This document shows, one piece after another, positions 52,049 to 60,533 of a stretch of 64,000 nt of DNA; the stretch's first letter is position 1, and every line of letters begins with the position of its first letter. The position numbers and the translations under genes were made by a program. The notes beneath the pieces were generated by a model that did not search any database, had not been told where the DNA came from, and saw only the letters and a list, made by a program, of their open reading frames with translations. Source of the DNA: Spelaeicoccus albus (lineage in GTDB: Bacteria > Actinomycetota > Actinomycetes > Actinomycetales > Brevibacteriaceae); NCBI RefSeq assembly GCF_013409065.1, contig NZ_JACBZP010000001.1, positions 1-64,000 of the forward strand. The letters are read 5' to 3'.

Positions 52049-52934
52049 ACGGCACCCCCATGTGTTTTTCAACCGGCGCCGGGCGGCCCGGCAGTTCGAC
52101 GGTGATGGCCCATCGTCCATCCGACCGCTCAAGCCGCGGCGTGATCGGCTGCAGGTCGCTGACCCGGCTCATCACAGCCCCCACGCTGGGCATTCGAGCA
52201 ATCTCTTCAAGCGTGACAAGAGTCGGCGGAAGCATCACTGCTCCGCCGCCTTGACGTCCCTGTCGTGCGGCTTCCTCGGCCAGGATCCAGCCGCCCCACG
52301 ACGTCTCGCCCGAATCGGCCACTGCTTGCTGGCCGGCCGGGAGGACGGCGGCAAAAAACATGGTGTCGAATCGACGATGCTCGCGCTCGGGAGTGACCCA
52401 GCGGGACCACGGCTGGAGCAGATCGGCACGCAGGGCCAGTTCGGAACGGCGCAAGAACGTCGCAAAGTCCATTTCCCGGGTTTCAAGCGCCGGCCGGTTG
52501 GAAGCCCACGATTTGCTGGTCAGGTCGCTGACCAGGTCGCCGTCGGCGGTCTCGGCCAGCAGGACTCCGCACTCTTCGTAGGTTTCGCGTACTGCCGCGA
52601 TGATGGCGCTGCGGGCCGCTTCCGCGTCGTTGAAGCCCATCTTCTTGCAACAGCGCGCCGGCGTCCACCCGCTCCACGGCACTTCTTCCCGGTCCGATGG
52701 GTCGACGCGGCCTCCCGGAAACGCCATCCGGTCCGGCGCGAAAGCCATCGAGGTAGCCCGCCGAATCATGAAGACCTCGACTCCGCGCGGCGAATCGCGT
52801 ACCAACGCGACGGTGGCCGCCTCCCTGGCCGGAACGGGCTCGGGCACGTCGTCCTCGTCGTCCCAGGCATCGAGCTTGTCCTGAAGATCGGGAGGGACGT
52901 CGAACGATCGCGAGCGCATGTATTCGATAGCCAT
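52041..52934 (-). CDS. Nudix hydrolase with expanded Nudix box
   Basis: A 297-residue protein. AFPGGRVDPSDRE opens the Nudix region, and the helix with RETYEECGVLL comes about 35 residues later. The box is thus interrupted by an insertion (GWTPARCCKKMGFNDAEAA), as in NUDT19-type CoA/acyl-CoA hydrolases. The following MBL gene is translationally coupled. The substrate may be an acyl-CoA, by family analogy. It is preceded by RidA on the same strand with a short gap. Confidence 0.83.
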   Translation of the reverse strand: MAIEYMRSRSFDVPPDLQDKLDAWDDEDDVPEPVPAREAATVALVRDSPRGVEVFMIRRATSMAFAPDRMAFPGGRVDPSDREEVPWSGWTPARCCKKMGFNDAEAARSAIIAAVRETYEECGVLLAETADGDLVSDLTSKSWASNRPALETREMDFATFLRRSELALRADLLQPWSRWVTPEREHRRFDTMFFAAVLPAGQQAVADSGETSWGGWILAEEAARQGRQGGGAVMLPPTLVTLEEIARMPSVGAVMSRVSDLQPITPRLERSDGRWAITVELPGRPAPVEKHMGVPYV

Positions 52935-52943
52935 GACCGCCTG

Positions 52944-53426
52944 CTAGCTGGGCTCCACTTGCACTATCAACTCGACTTCGACCGGGGCGTTCATCGGCAG
53001 CACTGCCACGCCCACCGCGGACCGTGCATGCACGCCCCGGTCGCCGAAGACCTTGCCGAGCAAGTCCGACGCCCCGTTGACCACCTGCGGCTGCTGCGTG
53101 AACGACGGATCCGAAGCGACGAATCCGACAACCTTGACCACGCGTACTATCTTGTCCAGATCGCCGACAGCGGATTTGACCGCGGCCAGTGCGTTCAAGG
53201 CGCAGACCCGCGCCATGTCCGCAGCGGTCTGCTGATCCACGACCCCGTCGCCGCCTTCTGCCGCGACCTTGCCGACGGCGCCGAGCTTTCCGTCGATCAT
53301 CGGCAGTTGTCCCGCCGTGTAGACGTAGTCGCCGCTGACAACCGCCGGAACGTACGAGGCGACTGGCGGGACTACCTCCGGGAGGGCCAGCCCGAGGTCG
53401 GCGATCGCGGATTCAACAGAGGCCAT
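52944..53426 (-). CDS. RidA family protein
   Basis: A 160-residue YjgF/YER057c/UK114 protein of the longer, actinobacterial type. YVYTAGQLPMIDGK and ARVCALNALAAVKSAVGDLDKI are core strands and helix. The C-terminal HARSAVGVAVLPMNAPVEVEL has the Arg that binds imino acids in RidA. RidA enzymes hydrolyse reactive enamines formed by PLP enzymes. The ATG at 53426 has AAGGA 5 nt upstream, inside the end of the DUF4177 gene. It corresponds to Rv3678c. Confidence 0.87.
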   Translation of the reverse strand: MASVESAIADLGLALPEVVPPVASYVPAVVSGDYVYTAGQLPMIDGKLGAVGKVAAEGGDGVVDQQTAADMARVCALNALAAVKSAVGDLDKIVRVVKVVGFVASDPSFTQQPQVVNGASDLLGKVFGDRGVHARSAVGVAVLPMNAPVEVELIVQVEPS

Positions 53427-53427
53427 G

Positions 53428-53583
53428 TCAGTCCTTCTCACGCTTCATATAGGCCACCAAGTTCTCCCCGGCCGGCCCGGGGACAACCTGGACGAGTTCG
53501 AATCCGTCTTCGCCCCACTGGTCGAGGATCTGTTTGGTCGCATGCACGATGAGCGGCACCGTGGCGTATTCCCATTTCGTCAT
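53428..53583 (-). CDS. DUF4177 small protein
   Basis: A 51-residue protein beginning MTKWEYATVPLIVHATKQIL and ending VAYMKREKD, a typical DUF4177 unit with the WEY opening and the WGEDGFELV core. Function is unknown. It sits directly upstream of RidA (1-bp gap to the RidA start) as in mycobacteria (Rv3678A). A GTGAAGAT stretch precedes the ATG. Confidence 0.85.
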   Translation of the reverse strand: MTKWEYATVPLIVHATKQILDQWGEDGFELVQVVPGPAGENLVAYMKREKD

Positions 53584-53652
53584 ATCTTCACCCTAGTCCG
53601 AGCGCGTGACGAGAACCACCGGCGGGAGTCAAACTGCAACTATCGGCGCCGT

Positions 53653-56076
53653 TCAGTCATCCTTGCCGCCGCTGGTTTTCCCCGGATTCGATCCCTTGCC
53701 GCCGATGTCCTTGCCTCCGTCGTTCGACGACGGCGGCGCGGGCTTCTTCGATTCGGCGGGCGGGCTGCTTGGCTTGTCCGAAGTCGGCGGGTTCGAGGTC
53801 GGATCGGACGAGCTGGGCGGAGGCGACGACGGGTCCGGCGAGCTCGGTTGTTCGGGCGAGGTGGAGGGTGACTCCGACGTCTCCGGGCTGCTGTCGTCGA
53901 CGGGCGGCGGGGCGGGAGGGACGTATCGATGACCCAGGACCTTGGGCGGCGCCGGACCGAATTTGGCGTGCCGGTACATGCCCCCGGCCTTGGTCATGAA
54001 TTTTTGCCACGTCGGGCCGGATATCGTTGCCCCGTACATCGGCCCGACGTACTTGCCGTCGATCTTCACGTGGCCGGCGCCAAGCTCGTAATTATTGCCT
54101 GTCGGATCGCCCGTCCACACGGCCGTCGACAATCCCTTGGTGAAGCCGACAAGCCAGCCGACGCCGACTTCGAAGTTCGTCGTCCCGGTCTTCGCCCCGG
54201 CCGGGTAGGGGATCTTCAAGTCGTCGGTCGTACCGCCCTCGAACGTTTGCGTCAACGCGTACGCCACACCGTCGGCAATCCCCTTCTTCAACGATCTGTG
54301 GCAGGACTTGTGCGGCAGCTTCAGCTTCGTGCCGTTGCCGTCGGTGATCGACGTGATGGCCTTGGGCTGGCAATACACGCCTCGGTCGGCGAACGTCGCG
54401 TACGAGGAGGCCATCGTCAACGGCGAGATCGACATAGTGCCGAGGATCGATGACGGCAACAGGACTCGTTGCGATTTCACATTGTTGACGTACACCTTGT
54501 TCAACGGTTTGCCACTGCCGTCGTGCACGCCGAGGCTCATGGCCGTATCGCGGATCTTGCACATGTCGAGGGTCGACGCCATTGCCGCAAACGCGGTATT
54601 GACCGAATGTTTGGTGCCCTCGAGCACGCTCATGGGGCCGTCGAGGCCCTCGCTGTCGTTCGCGTTCTTCAAGGTGTAGCCGTGCGTGGCGTAGTTCCGC
54701 TTGGCGCAGCTTGTTTTGAAGCCGTAATACGAGTTCCGTGAGGCATCGACCCGGTCATACAGCTGATTGCCGGATTTGAGCCACTGGGCCAGGACGTACG
54801 CCTTCCACGTGGACCCCACCTGGAAGCCGCCGGCGCCGCCGCGAGTCCGGTCCACGTTGTAATTGATGGACGTCTCGCTGCGGCCGGCGTCCGGCGAGAC
54901 ACTGTAGGTGCGGTTTTCCACCATTGCCACGATGTGGCCGTTTCCCGGGCGCACGGTGACGAGCGAATGGCCGACGCCGGATTTGTCCTTGTTCGGCACG
55001 GCGCCGGACACCGTACGCTGAGCGATCTTCTGCAACCTCGGGTCGATTGTCGTCTTGATGGTCAGCCCGCCGCGGGTCAAAAGATTATGCCGCTCGGTAG
55101 CAGTTTTGCCGAAGGCCTTGTTCGATTCGATGATTTTTTCCACATAGGCGCAAAAGAAAGCGCTGGTCCCCGCGCCCACACACCCGTTGGAAGTTCGGTG
55201 AATTTCCAGGCCGAGACCCTTTTTCACTGCCTTGTCATGTTGTTTCCGGGTGATGTGATCGCGTTTGAGCATCTCCCCCAGCACCGTGTTCCGTCTTGTC
55301 AACGCCGCTTTCGGATGCCGTTCCGGATTGTAAGCGCTCGGGTTCTGCACGATCCCGGCCAGAAGTGCCGACTGCGCAATGTTCAATTCCGAGGCGTGGA
55401 TGCCCCAATAGTGTCGGGACGCGGCTTCAACTCCGTACTGGCGCGGATTGCCGCCGTAGTTATTGATATTCAGGTATCGATTCAGTATTTCCTTCTTGCT
55501 GTATTTCTTTTCGACGGCAACGGCGAGTTTCGCTTCACGCATCTTTCGCGCAATGCCGGTGAAGCCGGAATCGTCGGTGGCTGCTTCAACCTGCGCCGCA
55601 TCGTCCTTGGCGTGGGCATCTTCGACGAGCACGTTCTTCACGTACTGCTGCGTCAGCGTCGAGGCTCCTTGCGTGCTCGGCGAAAGAACGTTGTGCACGG
55701 CTGCCCGCAAGATGCCGTTGATGTCGACCCCGCCATGCTTGAAGAAGCGATAGTCCTCAATATCGACTGTGGCGTGACGCAGGGACGGCGCGATCTTCTT
55801 CAGCGGTACCTCGATCCGGTTCTCCCAATAGAACTTCGCGATCACCGATCCGTCCTTGGCCACCATTGTCGATTGCTGCGCCAACGGGGCTTCCTTCAGC
55901 GAGGCCGGCAAGGAATTGAAAAACGCAACGGACGATTTTGCACTCGAGGACGCCGCGCCGACGGCCGGCAGCGAAATCCCGGCCACGAGCAGCCCGGCGA
56001 CGGCGCTGATCGCGACAAAGGACAGCCATGCCCTGACGCGGGGGGACGAACTCATGGAAAAGTGAGGCTGGGACAC
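53653..56076 (-). CDS. Class A penicillin-binding protein (transglycosylase/transpeptidase), copy 1
   Basis: An 807-residue bifunctional PBP. One N-terminal helix (residues 17-40) precedes the glycosyltransferase domain with catalytic E107 in EDYRFFKHGG and ASTLTQQYVKN. The transpeptidase has S422-x-x-K425 (GSTWKA), S491-x-N493 (SVNTAF) and K629-TGT. A Pro/Ser-rich tail follows and there are no PASTA repeats. It polymerises and crosslinks peptidoglycan outside the membrane. The GTG at 56076 is preferred over 56055 or 56103: it gives a gap-free alignment with the paralogue next door, and TAGTCT 7 nt upstream fits a leaderless start. Confidence 0.93.
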   Translation of the reverse strand: MSQPHFSMSSSPRVRAWLSFVAISAVAGLLVAGISLPAVGAASSSAKSSVAFFNSLPASLKEAPLAQQSTMVAKDGSVIAKFYWENRIEVPLKKIAPSLRHATVDIEDYRFFKHGGVDINGILRAAVHNVLSPSTQGASTLTQQYVKNVLVEDAHAKDDAAQVEAATDDSGFTGIARKMREAKLAVAVEKKYSKKEILNRYLNINNYGGNPRQYGVEAASRHYWGIHASELNIAQSALLAGIVQNPSAYNPERHPKAALTRRNTVLGEMLKRDHITRKQHDKAVKKGLGLEIHRTSNGCVGAGTSAFFCAYVEKIIESNKAFGKTATERHNLLTRGGLTIKTTIDPRLQKIAQRTVSGAVPNKDKSGVGHSLVTVRPGNGHIVAMVENRTYSVSPDAGRSETSINYNVDRTRGGAGGFQVGSTWKAYVLAQWLKSGNQLYDRVDASRNSYYGFKTSCAKRNYATHGYTLKNANDSEGLDGPMSVLEGTKHSVNTAFAAMASTLDMCKIRDTAMSLGVHDGSGKPLNKVYVNNVKSQRVLLPSSILGTMSISPLTMASSYATFADRGVYCQPKAITSITDGNGTKLKLPHKSCHRSLKKGIADGVAYALTQTFEGGTTDDLKIPYPAGAKTGTTNFEVGVGWLVGFTKGLSTAVWTGDPTGNNYELGAGHVKIDGKYVGPMYGATISGPTWQKFMTKAGGMYRHAKFGPAPPKVLGHRYVPPAPPPVDDSSPETSESPSTSPEQPSSPDPSSPPPSSSDPTSNPPTSDKPSSPPAESKKPAPPSSNDGGKDIGGKGSNPGKTSGGKDD

Positions 56077-56266
56077 AATCGCTAGACTATGTCGGCCGGG
56101 CACCCTTGCATCGTCCGCGCCACGCCGTCGGCGGCCGCAATGCGAGTACTGTCACTGCATTGTTACCTGGTGGTGACTCTGTCGAGCTCTTCCCTGCCTG
56201 ACCCGGGCGTGCCGGTCCACCCGCACCCCGGATCCGCGCAGTCGCGCCCATGTCGCGCGCGGCAAA

Positions 56267-58666
56267 TCAACCGTCGTGGCCCCCGTGGGACTTGTCTCCG
56301 CCAATCGACTTGTCGCCGTTGTCGCCGCCGTCGGACTTGTCGCCGCCATCGGACTTGTCGCCGTTGTCGCCGCCGTCGGACTTATTTCCGCCATCGGACT
56401 TGTCGCCGTTGTCACCGCCGTCCGACTTGTCCCCGTTGTCACCGCCGTCGGATTTGTCGCCGGAGTCGCCGTCACTGGGTTTGTCGGAGTCGTCCGTCGT
56501 GTCCTTCGGCGGGGGCGGCGGCGCCGGCGGCGTGCCGACAAGCGATTTGTCCGGATCGGCAAAGGCCCCGTGCGGATGATTCGGAGCGACTTGCGACATA
56601 TAGTCCTGCCAGGTCTTGCCGGCGATGGTCGCACCGTAAACGGCACTGTAATACGTGCCGCCGATGGTGGTATCGCTCATGTCCTGGTTCTTCAACGGGT
56701 TCCCTGCCCACGCAGCCGTCGCGAGGCCTTTCGTGTAGCCAATGGTCCACGTCGAGCCGACCTCGAAGTTCGTCGTGCCGGTCTTGGCGCCGGCCGGGAC
56801 ACCGATTTCGAGACCTTCCGTCGTGCCGCCGTCGAACGTTTTCGTCAACGCCCAGCCCACCGTCTCGGCGATGTGCTTATCGATTGCCTGATGGCATCCG
56901 GCGCCGGGCACCTTCATCTTCTTGCCGTTCCGATCGGTAACGGAGTCGATGCCGACCGGACGGCAATATTTGCCGTCCGCCGGAAATGCCGCGTACGCCG
57001 ACGCCATGGTCAGCGGCGAAATGTTCTCCGACCCGAGAATCGATGACGGGTAAAGTACCCGCTGAGCACCGCCGGGCAACTTGTCGTCCTTGAGTGCCTT
57101 ACCCGTGCCCGTGTGCACGCCGAGCGACGACGCGATATCGCGGATTCCGCACATGTCGAGTTTCGAGGCCATTGCCGCAAATGCCGTGTTCACCGACAAC
57201 TTGGTGCCTTCGAGCACTGTCATGGGGCCGTTCTTGCCCTCGCTGTCGCCGGCGTTCTTCGGACCGTAACCGTTGACGGCGTACCGGTGATTGTCGCAGC
57301 TGCTGCGGAAACCGTAGTAGTTGCTGCGCGACGCGTCGACTTTGTCGTAGAGTTGGTGATCCTCTTTGAGCCAGTCCGCCAGGACGAACGCCTTCCACGC
57401 CGAACCGACTTGGAATCCTCCGCCGCCGCCGAGCCTGCGGTCGACGTTGTAGTTGAGCGCGCTGCTTCCGCGCGTCGGCTTGTCCGACTGGCTGTACGTG
57501 CGGTTCTGGGCCATTGCCATGATCCGGCCCGTGCCCGGTTCGACAGTCACGAGCGTGTGCCCCAGCCCGGACGAGTCCTTGTTCGGTATCCGCGACTCCA
57601 CGGCGTGCTTGGCCTTGCTCTGCATGGACGGATCCAGCGTGGTCTTGATGGTCAGTCCGCCACGGTCGAGCAAGTTCTTGCGCTGGCGTACGTTCTTGCC
57701 GAACACGGGGTTGGTCTCGATGGTCCGTTGCACGTAATCGCAGAAGTACGCGCTGGTTCCGGCCGTCACGCAGCCGCGCGGAGTGTTGTGGATGTCAAGG
57801 TCGAGTCCCGTCTTCTTCGCCTTGTCGCGTTCCTGCTCCGAGATATATCCGTACTGGTACATCTTGTTCAGGACGGCGTTCCGTCGCACCTTTGCGTCCT
57901 TGGGATGCCGTTCGGGGTTGTACTGGGACGGGTTCTGCACAATGCCCGCCAGCAATGCCGACTGCGGCACATTGAGGTCCTTGGCACTGATTCCCCAATA
58001 ATGCCGAGCGGCAGCCTCCACGCCGTACTGGTTCGGGCTTCCGCTGTAGTTGTTGATGTTGAGATACCGGTTCAGAATTTCTTTCTTGCTGAACTTCTTC
58101 TCGACCGCGACTGCCAGCTTGGCCTCGCGCATCTTCCGGGCGATGCCCGATGCGCCCTGGCTTTGCGTGGCCTCGGCCACATCGTCCGAGTTTCCTTTCG
58201 AATGCGCGCTTTCCACAAGCACGTTCTTCACGTACTGCTGCGTCAGCGTCGAGGCGCCTTGCGTGCTCGGCGAGACGATATTGTGCACTGCCGCACGTGC
58301 GATCCCGGACAGGTCGACGCCGCCGTGCTTGAAGTACCGGTTGTCTTCGGTGGCGACCGTCGCGTCCTGGACGTGCCGGGAGATCTTCCCCAGCGGCTTC
58401 TCGATCCGATTCTCCCAATAGAATTTCGCGATCACCGACCCGTCGCTGGCCAACATGGTGGATTGCTGGGCAAGCGGATGCGTGTGCAGCGATGCCGGCA
58501 GATCGTTGAAGACCTCCACACCGGCTTTGGTCCCTTGTGAGGCAATCCCGGCTCCGGGGATCGCGACCCCGGCGATCAGGACGCCGCAAATACAGCTGAC
58601 GGCGATGAACGACGCCAGCGCCCCGGCTTTTCGCCCCAGGAAGGAGCTCGAAGTTGGTTGTGGCAT
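56267..58666 (-). CDS. Class A penicillin-binding protein (transglycosylase/transpeptidase), copy 2
   Basis: A 799-residue paralogue of the neighbouring PBP. Catalytic parts are conserved: TEDNRYFKHGG, ASTLTQQYVKN, GSAWKAFVLADWL (SxxK), SVNTAF and KTGTT. By eye 75 of 100 residues are identical over positions 51-150. The C-terminal tail is a highly acidic SDGGDNGDK repeat, unlike the Pro/Ser tail of copy 1. The order matches ponA2 (Rv3682) beside Rv3683, but two copies stand here. AAGGTG lies before the ATG. Confidence 0.93.
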   Translation of the reverse strand: MPQPTSSSFLGRKAGALASFIAVSCICGVLIAGVAIPGAGIASQGTKAGVEVFNDLPASLHTHPLAQQSTMLASDGSVIAKFYWENRIEKPLGKISRHVQDATVATEDNRYFKHGGVDLSGIARAAVHNIVSPSTQGASTLTQQYVKNVLVESAHSKGNSDDVAEATQSQGASGIARKMREAKLAVAVEKKFSKKEILNRYLNINNYSGSPNQYGVEAAARHYWGISAKDLNVPQSALLAGIVQNPSQYNPERHPKDAKVRRNAVLNKMYQYGYISEQERDKAKKTGLDLDIHNTPRGCVTAGTSAYFCDYVQRTIETNPVFGKNVRQRKNLLDRGGLTIKTTLDPSMQSKAKHAVESRIPNKDSSGLGHTLVTVEPGTGRIMAMAQNRTYSQSDKPTRGSSALNYNVDRRLGGGGGFQVGSAWKAFVLADWLKEDHQLYDKVDASRSNYYGFRSSCDNHRYAVNGYGPKNAGDSEGKNGPMTVLEGTKLSVNTAFAAMASKLDMCGIRDIASSLGVHTGTGKALKDDKLPGGAQRVLYPSSILGSENISPLTMASAYAAFPADGKYCRPVGIDSVTDRNGKKMKVPGAGCHQAIDKHIAETVGWALTKTFDGGTTEGLEIGVPAGAKTGTTNFEVGSTWTIGYTKGLATAAWAGNPLKNQDMSDTTIGGTYYSAVYGATIAGKTWQDYMSQVAPNHPHGAFADPDKSLVGTPPAPPPPPKDTTDDSDKPSDGDSGDKSDGGDNGDKSDGGDNGDKSDGGNKSDGGDNGDKSDGGDKSDGGDNGDKSIGGDKSHGGHDG
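56285..56465. repeat. In-frame triplet-based repeats in the copy 2 PBP tail
   Basis: Units of 18 and 27 bp built on GACTTGTCGCC(G/A) blocks repeat about nine times. They encode SDGG, DNGDK and related acidic repeats at the extracytoplasmic C-terminus. Confidence 0.85.
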
Positions 58667-58701
58667 TCGATCACCTTAAAGGTCGGGGACGCGCTCGTCT
58701 T

Positions 58702-58719
58702 TCAGGTAATTGTCAGGTA
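58702..58719. promoter_or_regulatory. Direct repeat TCAGGTA, 11-bp period, upstream of PBP copy 2
   Basis: TCAGGTA occurs at 58702-58708 and 58713-58719, one helical turn apart, 36 bp before the PBP start. Direct repeats at this spacing are typical of OmpR-family response regulators. MtrA, a cell-wall regulator of actinobacteria, is a candidate by analogy only. Confidence 0.35.
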
Positions 58720-58793
58720 GAGCCGGGTCGGCCGGCCCGTGCGGACGGCCTCCTCCGCGTCAACGCGCGGCCGGCACACGGTCGTCTCCGAGC

Positions 58794-59708
58794 CTACGTC
58801 ACGGGACGAAGCGTGAGCAAAGTCACTTCGGGGCGGCAGGCAAATCGTGCCGGCGCGAACGGAGACGTGCCGAGCCCCGCGGACACGTGCAACCATGCCG
58901 ACCGCCCGCTCACGGCGTCCGTCCTCGACAACCCTTTCACCCGGCGCCTGTCGATATCGCAATTGGTGACGAGCGCGCCGTATCCCGGAACGCACAGCTG
59001 CCCGCCATGGGTGTGCCCGGCAAAGATCAGGTCCGCGCCGTCCGCAGTCATTTCGGAAAGGATTCGCCGGTAAGGGGCATGGGCGACACCGATATTGATC
59101 CCGTCCGGCCGGCCTGCCGCAAATGCCCCGTACGGATACACATCGAGCTTCAAGTGCGGGTCGTCCACGCCCGCCAGGTTCAGCGTTCGGCCGGCGACAT
59201 CGAGCCGGGCGGCCCGGTTGCGAAGGTTCAGCCAGCCGTACCGGGCGAGCCCGTACTCCATCTGCGCGATCGGCAGGTTCGGCCGGCGCGGCTTTTCACG
59301 CTCCGGAGGTTTCGAGGGCCCGAGCAGGTATCGGAGCGGATTCTTCGGCGTGGGCGCGAAATAGTCGTTCGACCCGGCCACGAAAGCACCGGGCAGTTTC
59401 AACAGCGGCTCGAGCGCCGACAACAACGGGCCGACCGCCTGCGCGTCGGCGATCGTGTCGCCGGTATTAAGCACGAAATCCGGGCGCAGCTCCGCCAACG
59501 ACGAGACGAAGGCGAGTTTGTCCGATTGTGACGGCAGCAGGTGCAGGTCCGACACGTGCAGAATGCTCAGCGGGGCGTCGCCGCGCTGCAACATCGGCAC
59601 GTCAACGCGACGCAACGCGTACCAGCGCCTTTCGATGAGCGTTGCCCACGCGAGGGCACCGGCCCCGACGGCCGCCGTCACGCCGAGAGCCGATCCGATT
59701 GTTTTCAC
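58794..59708 (-). CDS. Metallophosphoesterase (calcineurin-like)
   Basis: A 304-residue protein with one N-terminal membrane helix (about 5-22). The metallophosphoesterase motifs are LHVSDLHLLP, LNTGDTI, GSNDYFAP and LIFAGHTHGGQL. Together they bind two metals. Membrane-anchored relatives act on lipid or nucleotide phosphoesters. The GTG at 59708 starts just before the helix, with GGATAGGG upstream. It lies next to the PBP genes as Rv3683 does next to ponA2. Confidence 0.88.
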   Translation of the reverse strand: MKTIGSALGVTAAVGAGALAWATLIERRWYALRRVDVPMLQRGDAPLSILHVSDLHLLPSQSDKLAFVSSLAELRPDFVLNTGDTIADAQAVGPLLSALEPLLKLPGAFVAGSNDYFAPTPKNPLRYLLGPSKPPEREKPRRPNLPIAQMEYGLARYGWLNLRNRAARLDVAGRTLNLAGVDDPHLKLDVYPYGAFAAGRPDGINIGVAHAPYRRILSEMTADGADLIFAGHTHGGQLCVPGYGALVTNCDIDRRRVKGLSRTDAVSGRSAWLHVSAGLGTSPFAPARFACRPEVTLLTLRPVT

Positions 59709-59845
59709 GGGCCCTATCCTTTCATTTCGGCAGTTGCGAGTCGGCGCCAGCACTGCGCCGCGTCGTCCGGCCCGGACCCGGTTTCGCGTTCGAGGCGGCT
59801 CGTGGGCTATTGTTGTCTAGGTCGTCCGCCCGGCGGAAGACTTTT

Positions 59846-59919
59846 CGGGGTGTGGCGCAGCTTGGTAGCGCGCCTCGTTCGGGACGAGGAGGTCGTGGGT
59901 TCGAATCCCGCCACCCCGA
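59846..59919 (+). tRNA. tRNA-Pro(CGG)
   Basis: Cloverleaf with acceptor CGGGGTG/CACCCCG, D stem GCGC/GCGC, anticodon stem CCTCG/CGAGG with loop TTCGGGA (anticodon CGG), T stem GTGGG/CCCGC with loop TTCGAAT, and discriminator A. CCA is not encoded. It decodes CCG. Confidence 0.96.
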
Positions 59920-60059
59920 CATTTGGATACCGCGTCCGGTATCGACGCCGCTTTCGGCCTACTCGGCCGAGGGCGGCGTTTCTGATGCCGGACGCCGGCC
60001 CGCTCGGCTGCGGGCCCTCTCGCCGCCGGCACCGCGGCCGAGCATGCCAGACTGGCTCC

Positions 60060-60533
60060 ATGCCCATTCCCGAATTCATCACCGCGACCCGCGCCAAGAT
60101 TGGCCACGATCTGATGTGGATGCCGGGAGTGTGCGCGGTCGTGTTCGATGACGACGGCCGGGTTCTGCTGGGAAAGCGCGCCGATAACGGCAAATGGGCA
60201 AACATCGCCGGCATCCTCGAGCCCGGTGAGGATCCCGAACCGGGGATCCTCCGGGAGATCCTCGAAGAGACGGGCGTCCGAGCGCGCGTCGACAGGCTCG
60301 TGTCGATTCTGGCCGATGACACGATCACGTATCCGAACGGCGATCAGGCTCGCTACCTGTCCGTCACGTTCCGCGCCCGCTACGTCGCGGGGACCGCCCA
60401 CGTGGCCGACGACGAATCACTTGAGGTCGACTGGTTTCCGATTGACGGGCTCCCCGAGCTGAGCCGGAATCATCGCGAGCGGATCCAGTGGGCGCTGGCA
60501 CCGGACGCCCCGCCGGTCCTACGCCGCAACTGA
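60060..60533 (+). CDS. Nudix hydrolase (MutT-like)
   Basis: A 157-residue single-domain Nudix protein. The box is intact: GILEPGEDPEPGILREILEE then TGV, with REILEETG metal ligands. The N-terminal segment MPIPEFITATRAKIGHDLMW is typical of actinobacterial members annotated as NUDIX without known substrate. The 140 bp between tRNA-Pro and this gene show no other feature. Its last 15 bp overlap the convergent znuB-like gene. Confidence 0.85.
   Translation: MPIPEFITATRAKIGHDLMWMPGVCAVVFDDDGRVLLGKRADNGKWANIAGILEPGEDPEPGILREILEETGVRARVDRLVSILADDTITYPNGDQARYLSVTFRARYVAGTAHVADDESLEVDWFPIDGLPELSRNHRERIQWALAPDAPPVLRRN

Noticed and set aside
57113-58540. 475-codon open frame on the plus strand
   Set aside because: Antisense to PBP copy 2, no motif, composition of a shadow frame.
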